From the NCBI GenBank assembly GCA_964583765.1, contig CAZOWW010000071.1, forward strand, positions 1 through 30,099: a stretch of DNA of 30,099 nt, in the 5' to 3' direction. The notes beneath the pieces were generated by a model, which was not told the origin of the DNA, did no database searches, and was given only the letters and a program-made list of their open reading frames with translations. This DNA comes from CAZOWW01 sp964583765 (lineage in GTDB: Bacteria; Actinomycetota; Actinomycetes; Actinomycetales; Kineosporiaceae). Shown here piece after piece: positions 17,201 through 24,886 of this stretch (positions are counted from its first letter, which is position 1; each line of letters opens with the position of its first letter). Made by a program: the position numbers and the translations under genes.

Positions 17201-18349
17201 CGCGGCGCGGAGAAGGTTCAGGGTGGGGGCGGCGGTGGCGGCCGTCCCGGCCGGGGCAGGCAGTGCGGTGAGAACGGGCGTGGCTGCCGCGCCTACTGCG
17301 AGAGCTGCCTGCGGACGGACACGGGCACCGGCGCCCAGCTGCGTGCGAGCGGCGGTGAGCACGGCGCCGCCCTCCGCCGAGGAGCCTTCGGCGTCCCCCG
17401 GAGCGTGGCCGACCCGCATCCCGTAGCGGGTGTCGGGCCTGCCGGCGCCCACCACGACGGTGTGACCGCCCGCGCCGGGGAACAGGTGGACCCGCGCCAC
17501 CGGTCCGCCTCCCAGGCGCCGGGTCCCCGCCGGTGACCAGTGCCACACCTGGCTGGTACGGGCGCCTTGGGACAACAGGTCCACTCCCCCGTCCCCGCTC
17601 GCCGCGAGCTGGCCGGTGGCGTCGGGGAAATGGGCCAGGACCCGGATCCGGCCACCGGAGACATCCACGAGATCGTTGCCCCGCGCGGCCACGATCCGCC
17701 CCCCGGCCGGCACGGCCGAGGTCACCTCGTCCGACACCGTGGTGATCGCGGACACCTTCCCCGTCCCGGCGTCCACCACGGTGACTCGGCTCGGCCGCTG
17801 GGCGGCCCCGAGGAACGAGGTCAACGCCACTGTGCTGCCGCTGCCGCATCCCGGGTCGAAGTAGGCGAGGGACGCACCGGTCGCCAACGGGCGGACCGCG
17901 CCGGTGTGGGCGTCCACCGCGAAGGCGTACCCACCCACGTTCATCCCGGCCTCGGAGTTGGCCGCGGCCCACGGTGCGACCACCGCGACCACGCTGCGGC
18001 CGTCGCCGGTCAGGCACTGCTGACCTATCCACGCCTGGTCCGCATCCGCCGGGCGCAGGGTCGCCAGCCAGTGCCATGCCCAGCCGTCGGCCGAGGACGC
18101 GGCGTAGAGGTGATATCCCTCGATGTCTCCCACCCCGGTGACCACCTCATCGCCACCAGGAACGCGCGCGGCATGGGCAGGATGCGACCCGGGGACGGCA
18201 TGGGCCGAGGTACCCGCGACCGGACGCGTGACCCCCAGCGCGGCCTGACGCGTGGCACCCGCTGCGTGCGGCGAGACAACGCCCGCCGCCAGGACACCCG
18301 CGGCCCCCCAGACCACGAGAAGTTTCCGATGCCGAGAACGGCTGCTCAT
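14228..18349 (-). CDS. Giant secreted protein: transglycosylase-like + golvesin-like + SGNH hydrolase
   Basis: A 1373-residue exported multidomain protein. The ATG at 18349 follows AGAAGGCGGA; a signal peptide (KLLVVWGAAGVLAAGVV) follows. About 60-330 look like repeated beta-sheet segments (propeller-like). About 385-410 are an Ala/Thr-rich linker. About 470-640 resemble a lytic transglycosylase: ILAQESNFNQ with a candidate catalytic Glu near 494, then YGIAQITDGM near 536-545. About 895-992 look like a golvesin-type sugar-binding domain (TINQNIHSNQWVSLGYY, MDAVAFVPV). From about 998 comes an SGNH/GDSL hydrolase: GDSYSSGEG (Ser near 1005), SIGGNDIGF near 1195, and DNWFHPN (Asp/His near 1351-1355). 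A Pro/Thr-rich linker (about 1113-1153, with ten Thr in a row) is set inside the SGNH domain. Related large SGNH/golvesin proteins (NocE-like) are known in actinobacteria; the role is likely wall or polysaccharide processing. Confidence 0.86.
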   Translation of the reverse strand: MSSRSRHRKLLVVWGAAGVLAAGVVSPHAAGATRQAALGVTRPVAGTSAHAVPGSHPAHAARVPGGDEVVTGVGDIEGYHLYAASSADGWAWHWLATLRPADADQAWIGQQCLTGDGRSVVAVVAPWAAANSEAGMNVGGYAFAVDAHTGAVRPLATGASLAYFDPGCGSGSTVALTSFLGAAQRPSRVTVVDAGTGKVSAITTVSDEVTSAVPAGGRIVAARGNDLVDVSGGRIRVLAHFPDATGQLAASGDGGVDLLSQGARTSQVWHWSPAGTRRLGGGPVARVHLFPGAGGHTVVVGAGRPDTRYGMRVGHAPGDAEGSSAEGGAVLTAARTQLGAGARVRPQAALAVGAAATPVLTALPAPAGTAATAAPTLNLLRAAATLSAAAATTTTTPPATTAYACSVPRNDINKQVWQPTSDQVRWAVNQAVQGAFGSGRTPGLRPSAAVAGQLLLDDAAGTALPRAYADVDFPLVSGAPAVPPLVMYAILAQESNFNQASWHAAVGRAGNPVIANYYGATQDGPPIDYGQSDCGYGIAQITDGMKMPSSGQPTAVQVRVATDYATDIAAAVRILQSKWVALRGLKPKMTVNNDDPTKLENWYTAIWAYNSGVYTDTTTRTGLGWHNNPANKLYPYPRHPFLHGGTTQTYGDASHPNDWPYQERVFGWMEVPLVGPDGYLAYRGTYDWDSGKGGFLSLPTPLTFCSATVNSCDLNQLIAGKDPCPAESVGTGSACWWNQPVSWVDCTKSCTTDTVTNAPNGHVYHTTPGEAEPTATPVSVPCDATTYSPGANAVIVDDEDVGAPQNAGGRFPNLQGCLNSTRLSPAGQPQPHASPGFRIVDTSSADVLTDPSSAAAIDVHQLGGGLGGHLFFTHTGPAGQAIEAVALWSATLTADPTYGTVYEAKVFVPDIAATTTRATYEVSDSSDNSTLERTINQNIHSNQWVSLGYYLCGGPSQPTNASSCSLDVRLRTNTPNDDPDQGADIAMDAVAFVPVPPGAYVALGDSYSSGEGAAGTHGTDATYDESTDLPESIDGHGNLCHRSAASWPRVLAAAKGLRIIDLACSGSNTGDITLGTPDSNYTFDERQSDAYFLGVVDTGKAETQFLGDGRLRPLDAPAPTVAPTPTPTPVPTPVPPGSTTTTTTTTTTGPTTTDCGAGPPPYCLIPNPDYAGSTYYGESQQLDLLRALRPSLVTLSIGGNDIGFVDVLTSCYLRAKLEGGSGLCKDNDFTNSFGDLVANRIQSVEPVLENTYRQIIAAVGSATTVYVVDYPAPVVAGTTCSGLNDEDLTWLAPKVAEIDNVIALAARNTGVHLVDVRTAFNGHDMCAGTPYATAPDLNLLTDNTLSQSVMDNWFHPNKAGYQAIAQTVAAQIP

Positions 18350-18572
18350 CACGATCCGCCTTCTTCTCTCTCTGTCGTACTGCCTCGGGACGAGGTCGCG
18401 GCAGGTCCGAAGGAACCCTGAGCCATCTCTCTCCTCCTCACGAACGGCATTTCCTCGAGCACGGCATTGCACCGCGGGCGGCGCCCGACCATGACCGCGC
18501 GGCGATCCGAAGGAGAACCCTCCGAGCTGTCGGTCACGTCGGGCACCGACCCACCGAGCATTTGCGCGTCGA

Positions 18573-19397
18573 TCAGCCCACGACGGCGTCGCAGTCGAAC
18601 TGGATATCGCCTGCCGCCACCCGCACATGGCTGCTCACTGTCGGACTCGAGTCGTCCAACATGACGCCCAGGTACCCGCTCCCGTCCGCCCGGTAGGTAC
18701 CCATCGTCCACTTGCCGTTGACGTAGGCCTGCTGGTTCACAGTGATATCCGTGACCTTCGTGGCATGGTCGCTCCCGGTGAGCACCTGATAGTGCGCCGC
18801 GGAATCGAATACCTCCGACTGCGGGGTCGAGAAGAATGCGGTCAGGGTGCAGGAATTGTAGGCGCCGGCGTAGTATCCCCACTTGGCGTAGTCGCCGCTG
18901 GGCGTCGGACCGTGACCGTAGGTGTAGGCGTACGTACTGGTCGGACAGCCTCCTGGCCGGGCGTAGTACCAGTCGGCGTCCGGGCTGAGCGTCGTGCCGT
19001 AGTTCGAGTTGGCGAAGCTGCCCGCGCCGCTGCATCCGGCGACAGGATTGATGTCGACATGCCCGCGGTACTCGGACGTGGGCATGCACGGTGGCGCGAT
19101 CGGGTCGTCGTAACCGGTGTACACATAGGCGTCGGTGACGAACCGGTGGTTCCCGATGTCGTCCCAGATCGCCGTCCCGTTGACCACTGTCCCCTGCATG
19201 GTGCAGTAGACGTGGACCTGCGTGCCCTTGCCAAGGGAGCCGATGATCCCGTAGCTGGTTCCCGGGCCACTCCGAATGTTGACGCCGGTGGTCGTGTAAC
19301 CGCCGTAGCTGTCGGCCGCAGCGGGACCGGCGATCCCGCACGAAATCCCCACGGCGGCCACGACCACCAGCACTTTCTTTCGCCAGGTTCTGTTCAT
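18573..19397 (-). CDS. Secreted SH3b protein with golvesin-like C-terminus
   Basis: A 274-residue exported protein. The ATG at 19397 has AAGGA six bases ahead. The signal peptide ends near 29 (KKVLVVVAAVGISCGIAG, cut after AAA). About 33-105 form a bacterial SH3 domain (GVNIRSGPGTSYGIIGSLGKGTQVHVYC), which usually binds peptidoglycan peptides or serves as a wall anchor. The middle is Tyr/Gly/Ser-rich with paired Cys (about 105-190). About 195-272 repeat the golvesin-like pattern seen in the large neighbour (ITVNQQAYVNGKWTMGTYR, VRVAAGDIQFDC). It lies 223 bases upstream of the transglycosylase/SGNH gene on the same strand; the two could be co-transcribed or share a regulator. No catalytic motif is visible, so it is probably a binding or accessory protein. 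Confidence 0.86.
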   Translation of the reverse strand: MNRTWRKKVLVVVAAVGISCGIAGPAAADSYGGYTTTGVNIRSGPGTSYGIIGSLGKGTQVHVYCTMQGTVVNGTAIWDDIGNHRFVTDAYVYTGYDDPIAPPCMPTSEYRGHVDINPVAGCSGAGSFANSNYGTTLSPDADWYYARPGGCPTSTYAYTYGHGPTPSGDYAKWGYYAGAYNSCTLTAFFSTPQSEVFDSAAHYQVLTGSDHATKVTDITVNQQAYVNGKWTMGTYRADGSGYLGVMLDDSSPTVSSHVRVAAGDIQFDCDAVVG

Positions 19398-19867
19398 CGC
19401 GTGTCCTTCGTGTTCCGGTCCACCGCGGGACGGTCACGCCCCGACGGAGGAGATTCCATCGACGACGGGAAGGGAGCGCCGGCCGAGGACCACCGCGATG
19501 CATCAGGCCAATGGACACGACTCGCTGTCATCGTCACCCCCGGGGAGTTGGACGGGACGCCTGACGACGGCCGTCCGTCGAGGCGTCACGCCGAAGGCTT
19601 CGGGGTGAGCCCGTCCCGCCCGGCCACCCCGTCACGCGCCTTGTCTACCCGCAGGCGAACGCGCTCAGGAAGGTCGTGAACGTTCATGAACATGACGTGG
19701 ACACGGGCCAGGGAGGAGACCTCGACCTGTCCGGTGGTGATCAGGATCCGTGAAGGGCGAGGAGCCGGACGACGTCGCGCAGGATATCCGCGCCGTCCGG
19801 GCCAGAGCGGATCTCCCTCGCGCCGTACCGCACGGGGGCGCGATGCCCCCAGTGGCCTCGAGACGCC
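19398..19867. other. Intergenic stretch upstream of the SH3b gene
   Basis: About 470 bases without a supported gene. It contains the overlapping palindromes at 19677-19691 and must hold the promoter of the SH3b gene and the 3' end signals of the XRE gene. Open frames here are not protein-like. Confidence 0.45.
19677..19691. promoter_or_regulatory. Two overlapping perfect 10-base palindromes
   Basis: TGAACGTTCA (19677-19686) and GTTCATGAAC (19682-19691) share five bases, giving alternating GAAC/GTTC half-sites, followed by another GAACATGA. They are AT-richer than their surroundings. They lie about 280 bases upstream of the SH3b start and 177 bases beyond the XRE stop. This is a candidate operator for a dimeric regulator; no protein can be assigned from sequence alone. 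Confidence 0.4.
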
Positions 19868-20887
19868 TCAGTGACCCGGGGACGCCGTCCGGGGCAGAGG
19901 GGAGACGGCCCGGGTCGAGGTCGGCGTGGCCGACGAGGACGGGCCGGTCCAGCACAACGTCTCCGCCATGGGCGACTGCTGGGTCACGGAGGCCACGGAC
20001 ACGCCAGCCATCACGCAACCAGGAGCGAGGCGGAGCATGTCCCCGATGGACGCCTCCCCGCCGAACGCCGCACTGAAGTTGAAGCTCAGGTGATCCGCGG
20101 GGCGCACCGTCCACACCGTCACGGTGATCCCGGGCCCCGGACGCCAGGCGGCGTCGGGGGTGAAACGCGGCCACGCGGTCCCGCAGGACTTCGAGTAGCG
20201 CAGTTCCAGTTTCCCGGCCAGTTGGGAGGACGGGAAGTGCACGGTGATGTACGCGGCGGTGGCGGCGTCCTGCCCGCAACCGGATCTGTTCGGGTCGGCA
20301 CCGTCTCCTGCGGGCTCGGAGCCCCCGCGCCCGGGGCCCAACGGGCCAGGAGTTCCGATGCCGCGGTCGCTGCTGGCGCTGATCGCGTCACTCGGCCCAG
20401 GAACCCCGCCGTCCACCAGCATCGTCCCGACCACCCCGAGCACGACCCCCACCGCCATGCCTGCTCCGAGGCCCGCCGCCAGGACAGGACCCGGCTGCCG
20501 CGACCGCCGCCACCACCGGAGATCCGGCACCGGCCCGTCCGCCGCCAGGGCCACGTCCCTGGGGGCGCTGTTCGGTTCGGCGGAGTCGCCCTCTCTCGCA
20601 GGAGCTGTCTCGCCCGGGCACCCCTGGATGATGTGCCGCCACCGTTCCTCCCACTCCTGCGGCGCCCCTCCGCACCCGCGCACGAAGGCCAGCGCCACCG
20701 GCAGCGTGGGCAGGGATCTTCCATTGGCTGCCTGGGAGAGCGCGGACGGCGAGTAGTTCGTGCGACGCGCGAGTTCCCGGTAGCTGGGTCCCCCCGCCCG
20801 CTCACGAAGCCTGCGCAGGTCCCTGGCAAACGCCACGATCTCCCCGCCGTCCTCGGGCAAGGCCGCTTCCCTGTGGACCACCCGCAC
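19868..20887 (-). CDS. Membrane-anchored XRE regulator with DUF2690-type outside domain
   Basis: A protein of 339 residues (GTG 20887, or 337 from GTG 20881, which is better placed behind AGGAGG). About 22-75 are an XRE helix-turn-helix (SYRELARRTNYSPSALSQAANG). About 95-130 are a linker. About 132-160 are one membrane helix (VLAAGLGAGMAVGVVLGVVG). About 205-315 are a Cys-containing beta-rich domain of the DUF2690 type (CGQDAATAAYITV, LELRYSKSCGTAWPRF, then two further Cys), predicted outside the cell. Such proteins are typical of streptomycete-like actinobacteria and are presumed one-component transmembrane regulators; ligands are unknown. It lies directly upstream of the secreted-protein block, in the same direction, which makes it a candidate regulator of that block. 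The last 25 residues are Ser/Thr/Pro-rich. Confidence 0.88.
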   Translation of the reverse strand: MRVVHREAALPEDGGEIVAFARDLRRLRERAGGPSYRELARRTNYSPSALSQAANGRSLPTLPVALAFVRGCGGAPQEWEERWRHIIQGCPGETAPAREGDSAEPNSAPRDVALAADGPVPDLRWWRRSRQPGPVLAAGLGAGMAVGVVLGVVGTMLVDGGVPGPSDAISASSDRGIGTPGPLGPGRGGSEPAGDGADPNRSGCGQDAATAAYITVHFPSSQLAGKLELRYSKSCGTAWPRFTPDAAWRPGPGITVTVWTVRPADHLSFNFSAAFGGEASIGDMLRLAPGCVMAGVSVASVTQQSPMAETLCWTGPSSSATPTSTRAVSPLPRTASPGH

Positions 20888-21100
20888 CTGCCTCCTGCCT
20901 CACCCGGGGACGCCGGACGTCGCGTCGTGCTGGCAAAGGATGGCAGGCGACCGGGGACGGCCGCCCCTGCACCGGAGGAACGGCAGGGTTGCGCGTCCCG
21001 CCATGGTCAGCGGCGCGGAGAGTGCGATTCGGGCATCCGCTTGCCGACGTGGGATCGGCTCCGAGTGGGCCGGCCGGGACCGGAAAGGTAGGTTCGCCAC

Positions 21101-21547
21101 ATGCCCAGTGACGTGGCCCTGAAGACGATGAATGCGGTCCATCGGACCATCCTGAAGATCAGTGGCGGCCGCGTGGGGTTCCGCGTCTCCGGGATGCCGG
21201 TCGTGCAACTGACGACGATCGGGCGCAAGTCCGGTCAGCCGCGCACGGTGATACTCACCTCGCCGGCACAGGTAGGGCAAGCCCTGGTCGTCGTGGCCTC
21301 ACGCGGTGGCGATGACCGGCATCCGGCCTGGTTCCTCAATCTGCAGAACGACCCTCACGTCCACGTGGCCGTGCAGGGTGGCCCCAGCCTGCCGATGCTG
21401 GCTCGAGTGGCCACGACGCAGGAACGCGACGAACTGTGGCCCCGCATCACCGCCGAACACACGAACTACGCCGGGTACCAGACCAGGACAGACCGCGTGA
21501 TCCCCCTGGTCCTGCTCGAACCGCAAGCAGGCACCCGGGAACCATGA
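21101..21547 (+). CDS. Ddn-like nitroreductase-fold oxidoreductase (probably F420-dependent)
   Basis: A 148-residue protein of the deazaflavin-dependent nitroreductase (Ddn) family, a split-barrel fold that in actinobacteria usually binds reduced F420 and reduces quinones or other small molecules. Family marks are TTIGRKSGQPRTVILT at about 45-60 (phosphate-side contact for F420), VVVASRGGDDRHPAWFLNLQNDP at about 70-92, and the C-terminal YQTRTDRVIPLVLLEP. The length is typical. The ATG at 21101 is preceded by weak AGG-type signals. It stands on the plus strand, divergent from the XRE gene and upstream of katG, with which it shares a redox theme but not an obvious transcript (486 bases between). 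Confidence 0.88.
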   Translation: MPSDVALKTMNAVHRTILKISGGRVGFRVSGMPVVQLTTIGRKSGQPRTVILTSPAQVGQALVVVASRGGDDRHPAWFLNLQNDPHVHVAVQGGPSLPMLARVATTQERDELWPRITAEHTNYAGYQTRTDRVIPLVLLEPQAGTREP

Positions 21548-21656
21548 TCCTGCATGTTCCGCTCGCGGCACCATCGGACACCGAGTCCTTCAACACGGCG
21601 CGCCTGTCGCACACCCGCGGCCAGAAGCCCAAGGCCCCGGCATCCTCGGGAATGTC

Positions 21657-21836
21657 GTGCTGCACGGCAAGGGCGACCCGCCGACCGGCTCGCTGGTCGG
21701 GATGAGCCTCGCGCCGACTCGGGCCGCGTCCGAGAAGAAGTTGGTGTCCGACGAGCTGAGTTCCCTGGCCCAAGCCGACATCTGCACCGCGGCGGCCACG
21801 GTGAGGCTCCATGGAGGCAGCGGAGCGACCTTCTGA
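21657..21836 (+). CDS. Short ORF or gene remnant, unknown
   Basis: A 59-residue frame from GTG 21657 with very strong third-position GC preference (SLVGMSLAPTRAASEKKL, SDELSSLAQADICTAAAT). The same frame stays protein-like upstream of the GTG, to about 21590, without a better start, so this may be the tail of a decayed gene. No ribosome site is convincing and I recognise no family. It fills part of the 486-base gap between the Ddn-like gene and katG; the rest of that gap shows nothing clear apart from the katG ribosome site. Confidence 0.3.
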   Translation: MLHGKGDPPTGSLVGMSLAPTRAASEKKLVSDELSSLAQADICTAAATVRLHGGSGATF

Positions 21837-22033
21837 TGGCGGATTCTCCGGACAAGTTCCAGGATATTCGAAGGTTGCTCCGGCCCTACGCTTGAGCTCG
21901 ATCAGGTCTCGTTCCCGTACCACCAGGTCAGCGTGCCGCACGCGACTTCGAACCCACCTGTGCCCCACCACTCGGCCGACCTCGGTAGGGGAACGCCACC
22001 TCGACGTCCACGACGCCGCACCAGGAGGACCCA

Positions 22034-24256
22034 GTGCCCGAGAACAGCACCGCAACCGGAGGACAGGCCCACCTCGACGGACGGGGCGAGTGCCCGGTCG
22101 CCCATGCGTCTCGCCCGGGCACGGCCAACCGCGACTGGTGGCCGAACCAGCTGGACCTGAGCGTTCTCCACCGAAACCCACCCGCCGGTGACCCCATGGG
22201 CCCGGAGTTCGACTACGCCCGGGAATTCGCCACCCTCGACCTCGGCACCCTGCAGGCGGACATCAACGCCGTCATGAGGACCTCCCAGAGCTGGTGGCCC
22301 GCCGACTACGGCCACTACGGACCACTGTTCATCCGCATGGCCTGGCACAGCGCGGGCACCTACCGCATCAAGGACGGTCGCGGGGGCGCGGGTTCGGGCG
22401 AGCAGCGCTTCGCGCCGTTGAACAGCTGGCCTGACAACGTCAACCTCGACAAGGCCCGCCGGCTGCTCTGGCCGGTGAAGAAGAAGTACGGCCGGAAGAT
22501 CTCCTGGGCCGACCTGATGATCTTCGCCGGTAACTGTGCTCTGGAGTCGATGGGATTCACCACGTTCGGCTTCGGTGGGGGTCGTGCGGACGTGTGGGAA
22601 CCCCAGCAGATCAACTGGGGCACCGAGAGCACGTGGCTGGACGACAAGCGCCATGACGGGGAGCGCCAGCTCGACAACCCCCTCGCCGCCGTCCAGATGG
22701 GTCTGATCTACGTGAACCCCGAGGGCCCGAACGGCACGCCGGACCCCCTGGCCGCTGCTCACGACATCCGTGAGACGTTCCGCCGAATGGCCATGAACGA
22801 CGAGGAGACCGTGGCCCTGATTGCCGGTGGGCACACCTTCGGCAAGTCCCACGGCGCGGCCGTGCCCGACGGGAACATCGGCCCGGTCCCGGAGGCTGCC
22901 GCACTGCAGGAGATGGGTCTGGGCTGGCGCAACGCTCACGGCACCGGCGCGGGTCCCGACACGATCTCCAGCGGCCTGGAGGGTGCCTGGACCCCCACCC
23001 CCGTGACCTGGGACAACAGCTTCCTGGAGACCCTGTTCCGGTACGAGTGGCAGCTGACCACGAGCCCCGCCGGGGCCAAGCAGTGGGTCCCCACTGATCC
23101 GGCCGCAGCCACGAGCGTGCCCGATGCCCACGACCCCTCGCGCAGACACTCGCCGGTGATGCTCACGACCGATCTCGCGCTCCGCACGGACCCGGTCTAC
23201 GAGCCGATCGCGCGTCGCTTCCACAAGCACCCGCAGGAGCTCGCCGACGCGTTCGCCCGAGCCTGGTTCAAGCTCACGCACCGCGACATGGGCCCGATCG
23301 CGCGCTATCTCGGCCCGCTGGTGCCCTCCGAGCCGCAGCTGTGGCAGGACCCCGTCCCCCCTGTTGCCCACGACCTGGTGGGAACCGGGGACATCGCAGC
23401 GCTCAGGAAGTCGATCCTGGCCTCGGGCTTGTCCGTCTCCGACCTGGTCACCACCGCGTGGGCCTCGGCCTCGACGTTCCGCGGCACGGACAGGCGGGGC
23501 GGGGCGAACGGGGCACGCATCCGCCTGGCTCCCCAGAACCGGTGGGAGGTCAACGAACCCGCACGGCTGGTCGAGGTCCTGCGGACCCTTGAGGGGATCC
23601 AGGAGGAGTTCAACACCGCCCAGAGCACGGGCGGCACGCGCGTCTCACTCGCCGATCTGATCGTCCTGGGTGGGTGCGCGGGCGTCGAACAGGCCGCCGC
23701 AAGAGCGGGGGTCGACATCGTCGTTCCTTTTGCGCCCGGACGCACGGATGCGACACAGGAGCAGACCGACGAGGAGTCCTTCGCGGTGCTGGAACCGACA
23801 TCCGACGGCTTCCGTAACCACCACCGGGCCGGCGAGCAGCAACCGGCCGAGCAACTGCTGGTGGACCGGGCCGAACTGCTGACCCTCACCGCTCCCGAGA
23901 TGACCGTGCTGGTCGGCGGCCTGCGAGTGCTGGGCGCGAACACCGGCGGCTCCCGGTACGGCGTGCTGACCCCACGGCCCGGCACCTTGACCAACGACTT
24001 CTTCGTCAACCTGCTGGACCCCGGTACCCGGTGGGAGCCCACCTCCCCGGCCGAGGACACCTTCGCGGGACGCGATGTTCACACGGGCGATCTGCGATGG
24101 ACCGCCACTCGGGTCGACCTCGTCTTCGGCTCGAACTCCCAACTGCGGGCCCTGGCCGAGGTGTACGCCGGCGACGACGCACAGGCGCACTTCGTGCGTG
24201 ACTTCGTCGCCGCCTGGGTAAAGATCATGAATCTGGACCGCTTCGACCTCACCTGA
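22034..24256 (+). CDS. katG: Catalase-peroxidase KatG
   Basis: A 740-residue haem enzyme that breaks down hydrogen peroxide and also acts as a peroxidase in the cytoplasm. The GTG at 22034 has AGGAGG six bases before it. The N-terminal domain carries the distal triad Arg101, Trp104 and His105 (RMAWHSAG), Tyr226 (GLIYVNPEG) and Met252 (RRMAMNDEE), which together with Trp104 form the Met-Tyr-Trp adduct needed for catalase activity, and the proximal haem ligand His267 (GGHTFGKSHG). The Ser of SSGLEG near 313 matches the region of Ser315 in the mycobacterial enzyme. The second, non-haem domain runs from about 430 to the end. Length and key residues are all normal, so it should be active. No furA gene is adjacent, unlike the frequent furA-katG pair. 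It overlaps the end of a convergent minus-strand ORF by eight bases. Confidence 0.97.
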   Translation: MPENSTATGGQAHLDGRGECPVAHASRPGTANRDWWPNQLDLSVLHRNPPAGDPMGPEFDYAREFATLDLGTLQADINAVMRTSQSWWPADYGHYGPLFIRMAWHSAGTYRIKDGRGGAGSGEQRFAPLNSWPDNVNLDKARRLLWPVKKKYGRKISWADLMIFAGNCALESMGFTTFGFGGGRADVWEPQQINWGTESTWLDDKRHDGERQLDNPLAAVQMGLIYVNPEGPNGTPDPLAAAHDIRETFRRMAMNDEETVALIAGGHTFGKSHGAAVPDGNIGPVPEAAALQEMGLGWRNAHGTGAGPDTISSGLEGAWTPTPVTWDNSFLETLFRYEWQLTTSPAGAKQWVPTDPAAATSVPDAHDPSRRHSPVMLTTDLALRTDPVYEPIARRFHKHPQELADAFARAWFKLTHRDMGPIARYLGPLVPSEPQLWQDPVPPVAHDLVGTGDIAALRKSILASGLSVSDLVTTAWASASTFRGTDRRGGANGARIRLAPQNRWEVNEPARLVEVLRTLEGIQEEFNTAQSTGGTRVSLADLIVLGGCAGVEQAAARAGVDIVVPFAPGRTDATQEQTDEESFAVLEPTSDGFRNHHRAGEQQPAEQLLVDRAELLTLTAPEMTVLVGGLRVLGANTGGSRYGVLTPRPGTLTNDFFVNLLDPGTRWEPTSPAEDTFAGRDVHTGDLRWTATRVDLVFGSNSQLRALAEVYAGDDAQAHFVRDFVAAWVKIMNLDRFDLT

Positions 24257-24662
24257 GCCCGGATCCCCCGAACGGGGCTGCGATCGACAGGTGCCGGTCT
24301 GCCCGGTGCTTTCTCGGTGGGCTCCTGCCTGGAACGTGCCCACGGAGGAGGTAGCTCAGAGCCCAGCCGTCCCGACACTCCCCGACCAGGTCGTGACAGC
24401 CGGCGCCCATCACCCGCGGCAGGTGGCGCCGGCTGTCGAGAACCCGCATCACGCGCCGCCTGCTTTCCGCACCCCTGCCGGCGATTCGGGCGGGCCTGAT
24501 CGACCTCCACCGATAGAGCTCCTCGTCGTCCCGGACAGGATCGGCAGGCAACTCCGGCACGCCGATCGTCTGCTCCTCGAACGGCACCCGGACGGAATCT
24601 TCGAGGTCGGACAGGCTCGTACGGTAGTTGACGTCCGGGCGCTCACCCTCTGGCTGGATCAC
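24249..24662 (-). CDS. Hypothetical protein convergent to katG
   Basis: A frame of 137 residues from GTG 24662 (preceded by GGGAGAGGGAG), ending inside the last bases of katG. Third-position GC is higher in this frame than in the exactly antisense plus frame at 24291-24761, which favours the minus strand. The product is charged and Arg-rich (SLSDLEDSVRVPFEEQ, RDDEELYRWRSIRPARI, RVMRVLDSRRHLPRVMG, DGWALSYLLRGH). No domain, signal or membrane helix was recognised. The frame stays open to 24788 with another GTG. If it is not a gene, this region is simply the spacer between katG and the oxidoreductase unit. Confidence 0.42.
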   Translation of the reverse strand: MIQPEGERPDVNYRTSLSDLEDSVRVPFEEQTIGVPELPADPVRDDEELYRWRSIRPARIAGRGAESRRRVMRVLDSRRHLPRVMGAGCHDLVGECRDGWALSYLLRGHVPGRSPPRKHRADRHLSIAAPFGGSGLR

Positions 24663-24886
24663 AGCTCCCTCTCCCCCCGGATCGATGCCCCCGCCTCGCA
24701 CGCAAGGACATGTCCGGCCGGACGAACCCGGCAACGGCAAGGTCAGCATGACGTTCTGTAGCCACCCCGACCAGGTCATCTTCGTCACGACAGCGGGTCG
24801 CTCCCACCATCCGACCGGGCACCGCGTCAGCCATCCGGGCGGGTACGACCGTCCAGGAATCCGACCTCCTCCGAAAGGCGCGCAAT

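Noticed and set aside
24257..24285. Hairpin after katG (CCCC GAAC GGGG)
   Set aside because: Only a four-pair stem with a poorly matched outer part; too weak to call a terminator.
24291..24761. Plus-strand 156-codon frame downstream of katG
   Set aside because: It is codon-aligned antisense to the minus frame ending at 24249, and its third-position GC is lower than that frame's.
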